From Pseudomonadota bacterium (GTDB lineage Archaea; Thermoplasmatota; SW-10-69-26; JACQPN01; JAJPHT01): DNA of 64,000 bases. Under the pieces are notes generated by a model. The model saw only the letters and a program-made list of their open reading frames with translations, searched no databases and was not told where the DNA came from. Below, one piece after another: positions 14,280 to 23,773 of the stretch (the first letter of the stretch is position 1; each line of letters opens with the position of its first letter). A program made the translations under genes and the position numbers. Location of the stretch: contig JAJPHT010000029.1 of the NCBI GenBank assembly GCA_021325135.1, positions 1-64,000 on the forward strand. The letters are read 5' to 3'.

Positions 14280-15411
14280 GTCCAGCGCTCGGCGCCGGTC
14301 CAGTTGAGGGCGAGCCCCACGAGGACGCCCGCCGCCGCGGCGGCCAGGGCGGACGCGCCCAGGGCGAGGAGGCCCGCGTCGCAGGCGAGGTACGCGGCGG
14401 TGGAGGCCAGCGTCACGACGTGCCAGCGGGCGAGGCGCGAGAGGAAGGGGCGCGACGCGCGGCGGTCGCGGAAGGTGAGCGCGTCGTTCCACGCGAAGTT
14501 CCACAGCACGGCGATCTCCCGCGCCGCGAGGCTCGCCGCCAGGGCGAGAAGCGCGCCCGCGCCGGCGAGCCAGCGCTGCGCCAGCGCGAGGGGCGCGAGG
14601 TTGACGAGGACGCCCGAGAGGCCCACGAGGGCGAAGCGCGCGAAGCGGCGGTTGCGCGGCTCGCGGCGCGCCAGCGAGGCGAGGTGCGCGAGGTAGGCGC
14701 CCACCACGCGGCCGCCCAGCTTGGAGGCGCCCGAGGCGCGCGGCGCGAAGCGGAAGGGGACCTCGACGACGCGGCGCGGCTGCGCGGCCACGAGCAGCTC
14801 CAGGAGGATCTTGTAGCCGCGCGGGCTCATGCGCTCCAGCGGAGGCAGCGACGAGGCGCGCGCGAGGAAGAAGCCCGACATGGGGTCGCGCAGGCGCGCG
14901 CGGCGCACGGTGGGCAGCGCGAGGCGCGCGAGAAGCGTCGCGCCCCCGGAGGCGACGAGGCGCGCGCGGGAGAGCCCATCGTCCTCGCCGCCCGCGACGC
15001 GGCGGGACGCGATGGCGACGTCCGCCTCGGTGGAGGCCGCGGCGTCCAGGAGCAGCGGCAGCGCCTCGGGCGGGTGCTGGCCGTCGGCGTCCATGACGGC
15101 GACGAACTCGCCCCGCGCGGCGCGCAGGCCCGCCATGACGGCGGTGGCGAGGCCCCGCTCGCCCACGCGGCGCAGGACGCGGACGCAGGGGTCGCGCGCG
15201 GCGCGGCGCTCCGCCACACGCCAGGTGCCGTCGGGCGAATCGTCGTCACCACGACGACCTCGTGCGGGACGTCCGCCAGCGCGACGCCGATGCGGTCGAG
15301 CACGTCGCCCAGCCCTTCGGCCTCGTTGTAGGTGGGCAGGATGACGGAGAGGCGCGGCGGAGCCTGCCGGGTAGATGGATGTCCCAACAGCGCCCCCGAA
15401 GCCTCGCCCAT
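14255..15411 (-). pseudogene. Dolichol-phosphate-mannose synthase fused to GtrA, frameshifted
   Basis: A GT2 glycosyltransferase that would charge a polyprenol phosphate with a sugar, fused to a four-helix GtrA-like membrane domain, as in Pyrococcus DPM synthase. The N-terminal part in one frame reads PRLSVILPTYNEAEGLGDVL...PHEVVVV; the next residues DDDSPDGTW and all later sequence (VMDADGQHPPEAL, RDPMSGFFLARA, GtrA helices to the end) are in another. The switch lies at 15245-15250, where one base is missing relative to a VVVVDDDSPDGT frame. No slippery sequence is evident. Either an assembly error or a recent inactivating indel. The 3' end overlaps convergent meaB by 25 bp. Confidence 0.75.
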
Positions 15412-15511
15412 GCGCGGGCGAAGGGATGGGCCTCACATGAAGAGCGCGCTGGCGCTCGCTCCAGGCTGCATCGGAGCAATTCTCTCATAGGCCTCGCGCG
15501 CATGCGCGCGC

Positions 15512-16144
15512 GTGCGAGCCCTGCTGCTCTCGGACGCCGGCGGCGCATCCCTGGTGAGCGCCGCCGTCGCCGCGCTGGTGGTGATCTTCCTCACGCTCCC
15601 TATGGTCTTCCTCCTGGCGGAGCACGCCCAGCGCCGGCGCCAGCGGAGCCCGAGCGCCGAGGCGATCCTCGTGGCGAAGCCCAAGCCCGCGCGTGGCCCC
15701 AAGGGGATCGAGATCGTCTCCTCGGCGACGCTCCCCCACGACTTCGAGGACGAGCCGCTGCCCCGCACCCTGGGCCACGTGCCGCCCGACGCCGTGGTGC
15801 AAGGCCCCCTGGAGTTCGGCGGCCACCTCCAGGTGGGCGAGCGCGCCGTCGTGCGCGGCGGCATCGTGGCGCGCGGCAGCGTGGCCCTGGCGCCGGACGC
15901 GGTGGTGGAGGGCCCCGTGGAGACGGGCGGCCACCTGCACGTCGGGCGCTCGGCGCGCATCGTCGGCGCGGCCCGCGCCGCGGGGGACGTCCGGTGCCGC
16001 GCGTTCGCGCGCGTGGGCGGCGTCGCGGCGGGGGGCCGCCTCGTCCTCATGGAGGGCGCGGCAGTGGAAGGGGGGCTGGAGGCCTCAGAGGTCGAGCGCC
16101 CGCTCCAGCCCGATCGCGATCTTGCGGGCCTGCCCCTCGCCTGA
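15512..16144 (+). CDS. Membrane-anchored polymer-forming (bactofilin-like) protein
   Basis: A 210-residue protein with one N-terminal transmembrane helix (AAVAALVVIFLTLPMVFLLA, about 17-36), a basic linker, and a beta-helix domain made of short repeats: DAVVQGPLEFGGHLQVGERA, VVRGGIVARGSVALAPDA, VVEGPVETGGHLHVGRSA, RIVGAARAAGDVRC. The V.G....G.L.VG rhythm is that of bactofilins and related polymer-forming proteins. GTG 15512 would be leaderless given a TCTCATAG box at 15483-15490. The last 60 bp overlap the convergent gene 16085-17008, which encodes a protein of the same fold. Confidence 0.7.
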   Translation: MRALLLSDAGGASLVSAAVAALVVIFLTLPMVFLLAEHAQRRRQRSPSAEAILVAKPKPARGPKGIEIVSSATLPHDFEDEPLPRTLGHVPPDAVVQGPLEFGGHLQVGERAVVRGGIVARGSVALAPDAVVEGPVETGGHLHVGRSARIVGAARAAGDVRCRAFARVGGVAAGGRLVLMEGAAVEGGLEASEVERPLQPDRDLAGLPLA

Positions 16145-17008
16145 GGGCGCGTCCCCGCGCGCGACGCGCAGCGAGCGCCCCGCGGCGGCGGGAGCCAGGA
16201 GGCGCGCGCCCTGCATGACCTCGATGTCGCCCGTGGCCTCGATGCCGAAGGGCACTCGCGCGCCGGCCTCGACGCGCACGTCGCCCGTCACGCGCAGCAC
16301 GGCCTCGCGCCGCAGCAGGGGGGCCGTTCCGCTGGCGCGGACGACGATGGGCCCCGCGAGGCGAAGCTCCCCCTCGAAGGAGGCGTCGTCGGGGATGGCC
16401 AAGGGGCCGGCGGGCGCGCGCGCCGCGGGCGTCGCCACGGAGTCTCGCGCGCGGATGCGCCCCTGCACGAGGGCGCCGGGCTCCAGGCGCAGGGTGCGCG
16501 CCTCGGCGCCGCGCTCGACGCGCGCGCGGGCCTGCACGTGGAGCGCGCGCCCGCAGGCGACGCGGCCGCGAACGCGCGCGCCCTCGCCCACCTCCACGTC
16601 GTGGAGCGCCTGCACGTCCCCCTCCAGCGCGCAGCCCGCGTGGAGGCGCGCGGAGGCGCACGTCACGTCGGCGCGCAGCGAGGCGCCAGGAGCCATCTCG
16701 AAATCGCCCGCGACCTCCAGGCGCGCGGGGTCCACCGGGACGGCGAGGCGCTCGGAGAGGCGCAGGATGGTGGCGCGCGCGGCGTCGCGGCGCGGGTGGA
16801 GGCGCGTCTCCAGCGAGACCTCGTAGCCGGCGTCCGCGAGCGCGCGGGCGAGGCGCTCCGCCTCCGCGGGCGGCAGCGTGGTCTCTGCCACGGGCTCCGT
16901 GCGCGCGAGCACGCGCACGCGGCCGGGAAGGGAGAGCGCGCCGTGGAGCACGATCCCCGAAGGAAGATCCGTCCACGCCTCGCTCCTGGCGTCTTCCGTG
17001 CCTGACAC
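16085..17008 (-). CDS. Polymer-forming (bactofilin-like) protein, soluble
   Basis: A 307-residue protein without a membrane segment. Its first ~60 residues have a strand-turn pattern (GIVLHGALSLPGRVRVLAR), followed by an alpha/beta stretch (AEAERLARALADAGYEVSLE), then 8 or more beta-helix turns such as ARLEVAGDFEMAPGASLRAD, CALEGDVQALHDVEVGEGAR, VRGRVACGRALHVQARARVE and VLRVTGDVRVEAGARVPFGI. This matches polymer-forming cytoskeletal-type proteins. GTG 17008 is the likely start, with a TTATCG box about 33 bp upstream. It converges on, and overlaps by 60 bp, the membrane-anchored relative at 15512-16144. Confidence 0.7.
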   Translation of the reverse strand: MSGTEDARSEAWTDLPSGIVLHGALSLPGRVRVLARTEPVAETTLPPAEAERLARALADAGYEVSLETRLHPRRDAARATILRLSERLAVPVDPARLEVAGDFEMAPGASLRADVTCASARLHAGCALEGDVQALHDVEVGEGARVRGRVACGRALHVQARARVERGAEARTLRLEPGALVQGRIRARDSVATPAARAPAGPLAIPDDASFEGELRLAGPIVVRASGTAPLLRREAVLRVTGDVRVEAGARVPFGIEATGDIEVMQGARLLAPAAAGRSLRVARGDAPSGEGQARKIAIGLERALDL

Positions 17009-17134
17009 TCTGGCTTCCCCGACCGTGCTCGAGGGCGGGAACGATAAGGAGATCGTCCCCGCACCCTCTTGGGGCCACGGCGGGTTGGCGAAGAGGATTT
17101 GTCCTGGACGACGTTTCGGGGCCGGGGAAGCTCC

Positions 17135-18772
17135 ATGCTCAAGGCGGTCGCGACGCTGGCCCTCCTCCTGGGGGCCTCCATCCTGGCCCCCGCGCCCGTC
17201 GCGCAGGCCGCGACGCTGGTGGTGGGCCCGTCCGGCTTCCCCGACCTGGCCTCCGCCCTGGCCGCCGCGAAGGCGGGGGACGAGATCGTGGTCTCGCCCG
17301 GCGCCTACGCCGGCGGCGAGAGCGTCGACCTGGCGGGGCTCACGGTGCGCGCCGCGCAGCCCTCCGCTCCGCCCGTGCTCGCCGCGCCCGCCGGGGGTTT
17401 CGCGCTGCGCGTCGCGGCGCCTGGCGTCACGCTCCAGGGGCTTCGCCTGGCGGGCGGCTCCCCCGGCCTCCTGGCGGACCACGCCGACGGGCTCCGCATT
17501 CTTGACGTCACGAGCGAGGGCGCCGCCACCAACGGCGTCGAGGCGCGCTTCAGCGCGAACCTCACCGTGGAGAACCTCGTCGCCACGGGCGCGGGCGTCA
17601 ACGGTCTGCGCCTCGCGTCGAGCCCCCACGCCGCGATATCGTCGTCCCGCTTCGCGGGGGACCGCCGCGGCGTCCACGTCTACGCCTCGCCCGACCTCGC
17701 GGCCACGGGCCTCAACGCGTCGGGCAACGCGGAGGACGGCATCGTCGTTGAGTCCTCCCCGGGCGCGCGCCTCTCCGGGATCGACGCCACGGGCGGCGTC
17801 GTGGGCGTGTGGGCCTTCGCCTCGCCCGGCGCCCTGCTGGACCGCATCCACGTCTGGAACGTCTCGGGGGACGCGCTCGTTCTCGAAGGCGCCTCGGGCG
17901 ACGTCGCCTCCAACCTCACCCTCACCGGCGCGGGCGTCAACGCGCTGCGCGTCCGCAACGCCACGGGCCCCAGCGTCTCGGACGCCACGCTGGCGGGCTC
18001 GTTGCGTGGCCTCCACGTGGAGACCTCGTCCTCGGTCGCCGTGGCCCGCGCGCGCGTCTCGTCCTCCTCGGAGCACGGCGCGGTGCTGGAGGGCGTGGAC
18101 GGCGCGACCCTCCAGAACGTCACCGTCGAGGGCGCGCGCCGCGCCTTCTGGGTCATCGGCTCCTCGGGCGTGCGCCTCGTCGACGTGGCCGCGCGCAACG
18201 CCACCGAGGACCTGCTCAACGCCACGGGCTCGCCGGGCATCGTCGCGCAGCGCAGCGCGTTCGTCACGTCGGCCGGCAACGGCGTGCGCCTCCTGGACAG
18301 CCCCGGCTTCACGCTCAGCGACGGCGCCATCCTGGACACGCGCTGCGACGTCTTCTTCGAGGGCTCCTCCGCGGGCGCCAGCGCCGCGCGCAGCACGCTC
18401 ATGAGCACGAACCGCCCCGCTGCGCTCTCCACGGACCTCCCCGCGGGCTCCCTCGTCGCGTGCGACAAGGCTGCCCAGCAGCTCGCACGGGCCCAGTCGC
18501 TCTCCGGCGCCTCGTGCGACGCCACGCGCTGGCACTTCGTCGTCACCGGCATCGCCGACGGCTCCGCGCCCGGCTCCGTGGAGGTGGTCTGGAACGACGG
18601 CTCCTCTGCCCTCGCGACGCTCGCGGGCACGCCCGGCTCCACGGCGCACTACGAGACGACGCAGCACCTCTTCGGCGCCGTGGACCGCGCCAGCGCGCTG
18701 CTTCCCGCCTCGTGGAGCGGCAACTTCAACCTCAGCTCCGCGCCCAGCGGATGCGGCGGAGCGCGGGCATGA
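17135..18772 (+). CDS. Secreted right-handed beta-helix protein (NosD-like)
   Basis: A 545-residue exported protein. After a signal peptide (MLKAVATLALLLGASILAPA, cleavage near AQA-A) comes VVGPSGFPDLASALAAAKAGD, the usual opening of pectate-lyase-like beta-helix proteins, then about fifteen helix rungs of 22-24 residues containing N/G-rich turns (for example GVNGLRLASSPHAAISSSRF, GDALVLEGASGDVASNLTL). A small C-terminal domain (RWHFVVTGIADGSAPGSVEV) has single Cys residues that may pair. No catalytic residues are evident. ATG 17135 begins the signal peptide. The stop overlaps the ATG of the next gene (ATGA), so the two are translationally coupled. Confidence 0.75.
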   Translation: MLKAVATLALLLGASILAPAPVAQAATLVVGPSGFPDLASALAAAKAGDEIVVSPGAYAGGESVDLAGLTVRAAQPSAPPVLAAPAGGFALRVAAPGVTLQGLRLAGGSPGLLADHADGLRILDVTSEGAATNGVEARFSANLTVENLVATGAGVNGLRLASSPHAAISSSRFAGDRRGVHVYASPDLAATGLNASGNAEDGIVVESSPGARLSGIDATGGVVGVWAFASPGALLDRIHVWNVSGDALVLEGASGDVASNLTLTGAGVNALRVRNATGPSVSDATLAGSLRGLHVETSSSVAVARARVSSSSEHGAVLEGVDGATLQNVTVEGARRAFWVIGSSGVRLVDVAARNATEDLLNATGSPGIVAQRSAFVTSAGNGVRLLDSPGFTLSDGAILDTRCDVFFEGSSAGASAARSTLMSTNRPAALSTDLPAGSLVACDKAAQQLARAQSLSGASCDATRWHFVVTGIADGSAPGSVEVVWNDGSSALATLAGTPGSTAHYETTQHLFGAVDRASALLPASWSGNFNLSSAPSGCGGARA

Positions 18773-21309
18773 GGGCCCAGGCCCTCGCCGTCCTGGCCCT
18801 GCTGCTCGCGCCGGGCGTCGCGCAGGCCGCGCCCGCGTGGTACGAGCGCGGCCTCGACACGCTCTTCGCGCAGCTTGGCGACGCGAGCGCGGACGCCATC
18901 GACGAGACGCCCGCGCCCATCGACCACGGCGACGTGTGGGCCTGGACCGGCGACAACGGCAAGGCGCTGGACGCCCTCGCGCTCTCCGACGCCAAGGGCT
19001 CGCCCCGCGCCGAGGCGCTGGCCTCCTTCCTGGCCGCCGCGTCCGAGGGGCCCATCCTCTTCAAGCGCCGCTTCCAGCCCGCGCCCCTGGCCCTCGTCCA
19101 GAACGACAGCGCGGGCTTCGAGCTTTCCAACCACCTGATCACGCTGCGCGGCGCGTGGGCCGACGCCCGCGTCGCCGCGGTGGTGGAGTACCACGACGGC
19201 CGCGACAAGACCATGGCCGCCTTCGGCCCCGGCGCGCTGCGCGTCGGCGGCTCGTGGATCGACCTCGCGCCGTTGCTCGCGGGGGGCGAGGCGCGCCTGG
19301 CGCCCGACGCCTCGTGGGGCGAGATAGCATTCCGCTACGAAGGGCAGGGCCTCCTGGCGGAGGAGACGTGGCGCCTGGACGGCCAGCCCCGCGTCCTCCA
19401 CGGGCTGCGCGTCCTCCAGGCGCCTCCGGGGCTCGACGCGGCGCGCCTCGTCGTCGCCTCGCTGGACGTCCATGCGGGAGAGTCCTCCGCCTCGTATGGG
19501 CAGGTGGCGCTGGCGGGCGCGCCCCTCGCGCCGCTGGACGGCGTGGAGGTGGCTCCCGCGGGCTCGCCGTGGGCGCTGCTGGCAGACCCGGGCCGCACCG
19601 ACGAGTTCGCCTCGGGGCTCCTGCTGCGCTTCGGCCCTTCGCTCCTGGGCTCCAACGCCACCGCGCTGCGGCCCGACGGGCGCGCGCGGGGGCTCGCCGA
19701 CGAGTACCCGCTTGCGGCGCCGGGCGCGGTCTCCGAGGGCGCGGCGCTCCTGGACGGCGTGCTCACCGAGCGGCCGGAGGCCTACTCCGCCATTGCTCGG
19801 GACCTGGAGTCGCCGCGCCTCGCGGGCGTGGACCCCGCCTTGACCTACGAGATCGGCGAGACGGCGCTGGGCGCCGCGGACTACGCGCGCGCGACGGGCA
19901 ACGCGACGCTCCTTGCGCGCGCCGCCGAGTGGCTGCGCGGGTACGCCGAGCGCGACGAGCGCGGCACGCAGGCGCGCAGCCTCGCCGCGGCCGCCCTCGC
20001 CTCGCTGCGCCTCGCGGACGCCACCGGGGACACGTCCTGGCTCGCGCAGGCCGAGGGCATGGGCCGCCTGCTGGAACGATATCAGGAGCGCGCGGGCGGC
20101 GTGCGCAGCGACCCCGAGGGGCGCGCGTTCGTGGACTCCACCGCCATGGCCATCCGCGCGTGGGGCGAGCTGGCGGCGCGCGATCCCTCCTTCGCCGCGC
20201 CCCTGGCCCGCGCCGTGGCCTCCCTCCACGCGGGCCCCCAGGGGGTCTCGATCCCGCAGGACGACGGGGGCCCCGACGAGACGGACCAGTGGACGTTCAA
20301 GAGCGGCCTCCTCCTCCAGGCGGCCCCGTTCCTTCCGGACGACGTCAGGTGGGCCGCGCGGGAGCGGGCGTGGGCCTCGACGCGCGACTTCGCGTCCGCC
20401 GAGGTGCGCACCAGCGTCTTCAGCGCGGAGACCAACAGCGAGACGCAGGCGTGGGCCCTGCTCGGCCTCCTCGTGGACGAGCAGCGCGGCGATCTCCCTG
20501 GCGTCCCCGACGCCGAAGGCTCGTGGGGGCTTGCGCGCCCCGGCGACGGCAGCCTCCTCCTCTCGCCCCCCTGGCCCGACGCGCGCCTGTGGGTCGACCC
20601 TGGCTGGGCCTCGTGGGCGCCGCGCGAGGCGGGCCCCCTGGGCACCACGAGCTATCGATCCGACGGCGGCGCCATCGCGCTCTGGCCCGCGCGCCACGAG
20701 GACCTCCCCGCCGGCCTCGCTGCGCTGGCGTTCCCCGGCCTCGACGCGCCGCGCCCGCCGGCCGCGCTCCTGGCGGGCCTGCCCGTGGGCGTCGCGTGGG
20801 CGTGGCAGGACGGCGCCTGGCGCGCGTGGGTCCCCGGAGGCCCCTCGGAGCTTGCCCTGGTGCGGCCCGGCGACGTGGTGCTCGCGTGGCTCGACGCGCC
20901 CGCCGCCCGCGAGGTCCCCGATCTTCCGGCTCCGGCGGCGGCCCCGGGCGTCACGCCCCCCTTCCTCGTGTGGGGTGCCCTTCCGCAGCGCGCGGGCGCC
21001 GTGGAGGCCTTCGTCGCGGGCCAGGTTGTCGCGCGCACGGAGGCGGACGCCCAGGGCGCCTACTCCCTGAAGCTGGACGTGCCCGCGGGCGCGCTCGTGG
21101 AGGTGCGCAGCGCGGGGGCCGCGGGTGATGTCATTGCGCAGCCTGGCGGCGCGGCGCGGCTGGACCTCCAGGCCGTGGCGCCCGAGCCCGTCTTCCCGTG
21201 GCTGTGGGGCCTCGCCTTGGTGGTCGTGCTCGCGGCGGCGGGCCTGGTCCTCGTCTGGAGGGCGCGTCAGGAGGACGGCGACGGGTCCAACGCGGGGCCG
21301 CCCACGTAG
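18769..21309 (+). CDS. Membrane-anchored ectoprotein with helical-toroid region
   Basis: An 846-residue protein with a signal peptide (MRAQALAVLALLLAPGVAQA), a beta-rich N-terminal half (FKRRFQPAPLALVQNDSAGFELSNHLITLRG region), and a mainly helical middle (about 370-610: GETALGAADYARATGNATLL, ARSLAAAALASLRLADATGD, SGLLLQAAPFLPDDVRW) resembling the alpha/alpha toroids of glycoside hydrolases and polysaccharide lyases. A C-terminal helix (WLWGLALVVVLAAAGLVLVW) with a short charged tail anchors it. Substrate and activity are unknown; I cannot point to catalytic residues. It is coupled to the beta-helix gene upstream, and its 3' end overlaps the convergent neighbour by 43 bp. Confidence 0.65.
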   Translation: MRAQALAVLALLLAPGVAQAAPAWYERGLDTLFAQLGDASADAIDETPAPIDHGDVWAWTGDNGKALDALALSDAKGSPRAEALASFLAAASEGPILFKRRFQPAPLALVQNDSAGFELSNHLITLRGAWADARVAAVVEYHDGRDKTMAAFGPGALRVGGSWIDLAPLLAGGEARLAPDASWGEIAFRYEGQGLLAEETWRLDGQPRVLHGLRVLQAPPGLDAARLVVASLDVHAGESSASYGQVALAGAPLAPLDGVEVAPAGSPWALLADPGRTDEFASGLLLRFGPSLLGSNATALRPDGRARGLADEYPLAAPGAVSEGAALLDGVLTERPEAYSAIARDLESPRLAGVDPALTYEIGETALGAADYARATGNATLLARAAEWLRGYAERDERGTQARSLAAAALASLRLADATGDTSWLAQAEGMGRLLERYQERAGGVRSDPEGRAFVDSTAMAIRAWGELAARDPSFAAPLARAVASLHAGPQGVSIPQDDGGPDETDQWTFKSGLLLQAAPFLPDDVRWAARERAWASTRDFASAEVRTSVFSAETNSETQAWALLGLLVDEQRGDLPGVPDAEGSWGLARPGDGSLLLSPPWPDARLWVDPGWASWAPREAGPLGTTSYRSDGGAIALWPARHEDLPAGLAALAFPGLDAPRPPAALLAGLPVGVAWAWQDGAWRAWVPGGPSELALVRPGDVVLAWLDAPAAREVPDLPAPAAAPGVTPPFLVWGALPQRAGAVEAFVAGQVVARTEADAQGAYSLKLDVPAGALVEVRSAGAAGDVIAQPGGAARLDLQAVAPEPVFPWLWGLALVVVLAAAGLVLVWRARQEDGDGSNAGPPT

Positions 21310-22391
21310 GAGAACGTCGCCTCGACGCGCTCCCGCTCGTGGGGCGGGAAGCTCGCGACGAGGACGCGAAGCTCCAGGGGCCGCTGGAGCGAGAGCTGCT
21401 CGTAGGCTCCCGGCATGGCGCCCGCGCCCAGGCCCACGTCCTCGGGTCCCACCGTGGCCTCGCGCACCGCGTGCTGCCGGTCGGGGACCTTCCACCCCGC
21501 GTCCTCGTAGAGCTTCACCATGTCCACCTCGATGGTGCGGTTGGTCACGAGGACGCGCCGCGACGCGAAGTCGCCAAAGCGCAGCAGCGCCTCGGAGGGC
21601 TGGTCGGGCGCGGTGGGCCGCTCTGAGAAGAGGATGAGCACCTGCGTCTTGCCGTACACGTCCTCCAGGCTCACGCCCACGATGGTCCGCGGGCCCACGG
21701 CGTGGTCCGAGCGCGTGCCGTTTCCGAGCTCCACCCGGAACGTCCGGGGGAAGTCGATGCGCTGGCGCAGCGCGACCATGGACCAGTCCTCGGGGCCGCC
21801 CTCGGCCTTGGTCCGATTGATATCAAGGTCCAGCGAGAGATGCGCGGCGCCGTCGCGCCCGTCGATGGCGAAGCGGTCGCTGCCGTGCAGCACGATCTCG
21901 GGGACCCAGCCGTAGGGGAGGGAGTAGGGCGCGATCATGCTGGGGATCCACGAGGCGAAGCCGGGGTTGAGCGCGCTGGGGCGGTCGCCCGGGGGGTCGG
22001 CGCGGGCGAGGTCGCTCTCCCCGCGGACGGCGCGCCCGTGGGCGTCGGTCACGACGACGCGGAAGCCCACGCCCTCCGGGATGCCGGTCCATGGCGGGGT
22101 CGTCAGGTCGAACGTCGCGTTGCCGCCGGGGGGCACGGTGCCGGGGCCCGACGCGTTCCACGAGAAGGGGTTGAGGAGCGCGTTGGCGGGCGTCGTGAAC
22201 ACGGGCGAGACGGGCAAGGGGCCCGGGTTGTCCACGCGCACCTGGAGGCTTGTCACGCGCGCGCTCCACGAGGGATCGCCCACCGCGAGCACCGAGAGGC
22301 CGACCTCCTGCGCGCCCGCGCTCATGGCCAGCGCCGCGGCCAGGGCGCCCCCCGCCAGCGAAAGGAGCACCAGGAGCAGGGCGGGCCTCAC
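21267..22391 (-). CDS. Secreted protein of unknown function
   Basis: A 374-residue protein with a signal-like N-terminus (RPALLLVLLSLAGGALAAAL) and a beta-rich body: SLQVRVDNPGPLPVSPVF resembles an immunoglobulin-like or CARDB-like strand pair, and GNATFDLTTPPWTG and TRTIVGVSLEDVYGKTQVLI are further strand segments. Several Asn-X-Ser/Thr sequons are present. The GTG start at 22391 overlaps the TGA of the upstream glycosyltransferase gene (GTGA), so the pair is one transcription unit. No catalytic motif seen. Confidence 0.6.
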   Translation of the reverse strand: MRPALLLVLLSLAGGALAAALAMSAGAQEVGLSVLAVGDPSWSARVTSLQVRVDNPGPLPVSPVFTTPANALLNPFSWNASGPGTVPPGGNATFDLTTPPWTGIPEGVGFRVVVTDAHGRAVRGESDLARADPPGDRPSALNPGFASWIPSMIAPYSLPYGWVPEIVLHGSDRFAIDGRDGAAHLSLDLDINRTKAEGGPEDWSMVALRQRIDFPRTFRVELGNGTRSDHAVGPRTIVGVSLEDVYGKTQVLILFSERPTAPDQPSEALLRFGDFASRRVLVTNRTIEVDMVKLYEDAGWKVPDRQHAVREATVGPEDVGLGAGAMPGAYEQLSLQRPLELRVLVASFPPHERERVEATFSYVGGPALDPSPSS

Positions 22392-23641
22392 GGGGGGTCC
22401 TCCGGCGCGTCGAGCCACTCGGGGGGCAGCGTCGCGAGGAGCGCCACCAAGGCGACGGGGTAGAACATCTCGTAGTAGTTCTGGAGCGCGCGGGGCGCGA
22501 AGGTGAGCACGGGGGCGGGCGCGATCCAGAGCGCTTCGCGCATGCGGCGGAAGAAGAGGGCGTAGAGCCCCACGAGGCACGCCAGCGCGGAGAGGGCAAG
22601 GCCCGCCAGCAGCAGGCGCGGGGCGTAGGCGGCTCCGGTGTAGAAGAAGACGGTGAGCCCCTGGGAGAGGGGCACCAGCGAGTCGCCTCCGAGCCCCAGG
22701 GGGGTGAGCACGCCGGAGAGCCACGCCTTGGGGTCCCAGAGGAGGTAGAGCGCGTTGGGGAGCGTGAAGGCGGCCGCCGCGTAGCTGGCGTGGCGCGCGA
22801 CGTGGAGGAGGCGCTCGCGGCGCGGCAGATCCGGGGCCTCCATCCAGAGGCGCACGAGAAGGAAGGGCGCGATGAACCACACCGTCTGCTTCACGGCGCA
22901 CGAGAGGCCGAACATCACCATGGCGAGGCCGGGCCGCTCGCGCCAGAGGATCATGGCCGCCACGAGGAAGAAGACGAACACGACGTCGAAGCCCGAGAGG
23001 CAGAAGGCCAGGAAGAAGGAGGAGAGGAAGAGCACGCCCAGGGCCAGGAGGCGCAGGGGGCGCGGAGTCCGCAGGAAGACGAGCCCCAGGAGCGCCAGGA
23101 GGACGCCCGCCGAGACGACGCGCATGTCGGGCAGCCCCAGCGCTACGAAGGGGAGGTAGAAGAGGAACGAGAGCGCGGGGTAGTTGAGCGACGTGACGAG
23201 GCCGCCGGAGGTCGTGGGCGTCTGGACGTAGTACGGGACGCTGAACGCCTCGTAGCCCCCCGCCAGCGTCGCCGAGTACGGGTCGCGCCCCTGGAGGGCG
23301 AGGCGCGCGGATTCGTGGACGAAGAGGAGCGCGTCGGAGGTGTATTTCTGGGTGACCACCGCGATCATGACGGCGGAGTAGAACGCCAACGCGCCGCAGA
23401 GGGCCAGGAAGCCCACGCGGTCCCAGCGCGCGTGGTCCACGTCCAGCGCGCTTAGCACCAGGAAGAGGAGCCCCCCGCCGTAGAGGAACGCGAGCCCCAC
23501 CTGCACCCAGAGGTGCTCATGGATCCGGCCCACCCACCACACCTCGAACCCCAGGCGCAGCAGCACGATGCCCAGGACGAGGCACCCCGCGCGGGCGAGC
23601 CAGGCGCGCGCCGCCCGGCGCGGGGTGGAAGCCTCCTCCAT
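22388..23641 (-). CDS. Polytopic glycosyltransferase, GT87/GT-C type
   Basis: A 417-residue membrane protein with about ten hydrophobic helices. The first large extracytoplasmic loop (HESARLALQGRDPYSATLAG, then YYVQTPTTSGGLVTSLNYPALS) carries the RDPY signature of GT87 mannosyltransferases, which use polyprenol-phosphate sugars; LSCAVKQTVWFIAPFL and the C-terminal helices fit the GT-C fold. The usual catalytic Asp near the first loop cannot be fixed with certainty. A DPM-synthase-like gene lies at 14255-15411 and could supply the donor. It is coupled to the secreted-protein gene downstream. Confidence is high for GT-C fold, moderate for GT87. Confidence 0.72.
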   Translation of the reverse strand: MEEASTPRRAARAWLARAGCLVLGIVLLRLGFEVWWVGRIHEHLWVQVGLAFLYGGGLLFLVLSALDVDHARWDRVGFLALCGALAFYSAVMIAVVTQKYTSDALLFVHESARLALQGRDPYSATLAGGYEAFSVPYYVQTPTTSGGLVTSLNYPALSFLFYLPFVALGLPDMRVVSAGVLLALLGLVFLRTPRPLRLLALGVLFLSSFFLAFCLSGFDVVFVFFLVAAMILWRERPGLAMVMFGLSCAVKQTVWFIAPFLLVRLWMEAPDLPRRERLLHVARHASYAAAAFTLPNALYLLWDPKAWLSGVLTPLGLGGDSLVPLSQGLTVFFYTGAAYAPRLLLAGLALSALACLVGLYALFFRRMREALWIAPAPVLTFAPRALQNYYEMFYPVALVALLATLPPEWLDAPEDPP

Positions 23642-23773
23642 GGCCGCCGGACCCCGTCTGTCCGGTCAAAGGCCTTGCGCCTACGGGCTCGTCGGGGACG
23701 TTAGCAGCAGACCGGCTGCGCGGGGCCAGGCCAAGGCGGGGGTTCAAGAGCCCCCGAGAGCGTAGGGGCCCCC

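Noticed and set aside
15240..15255. Programmed -1 frameshifting for the DPM synthase gene
   Set aside because: The site lacks an X-XXY-YYZ heptamer and a downstream structure, and the family is not known for frameshifting; an indel is simpler.
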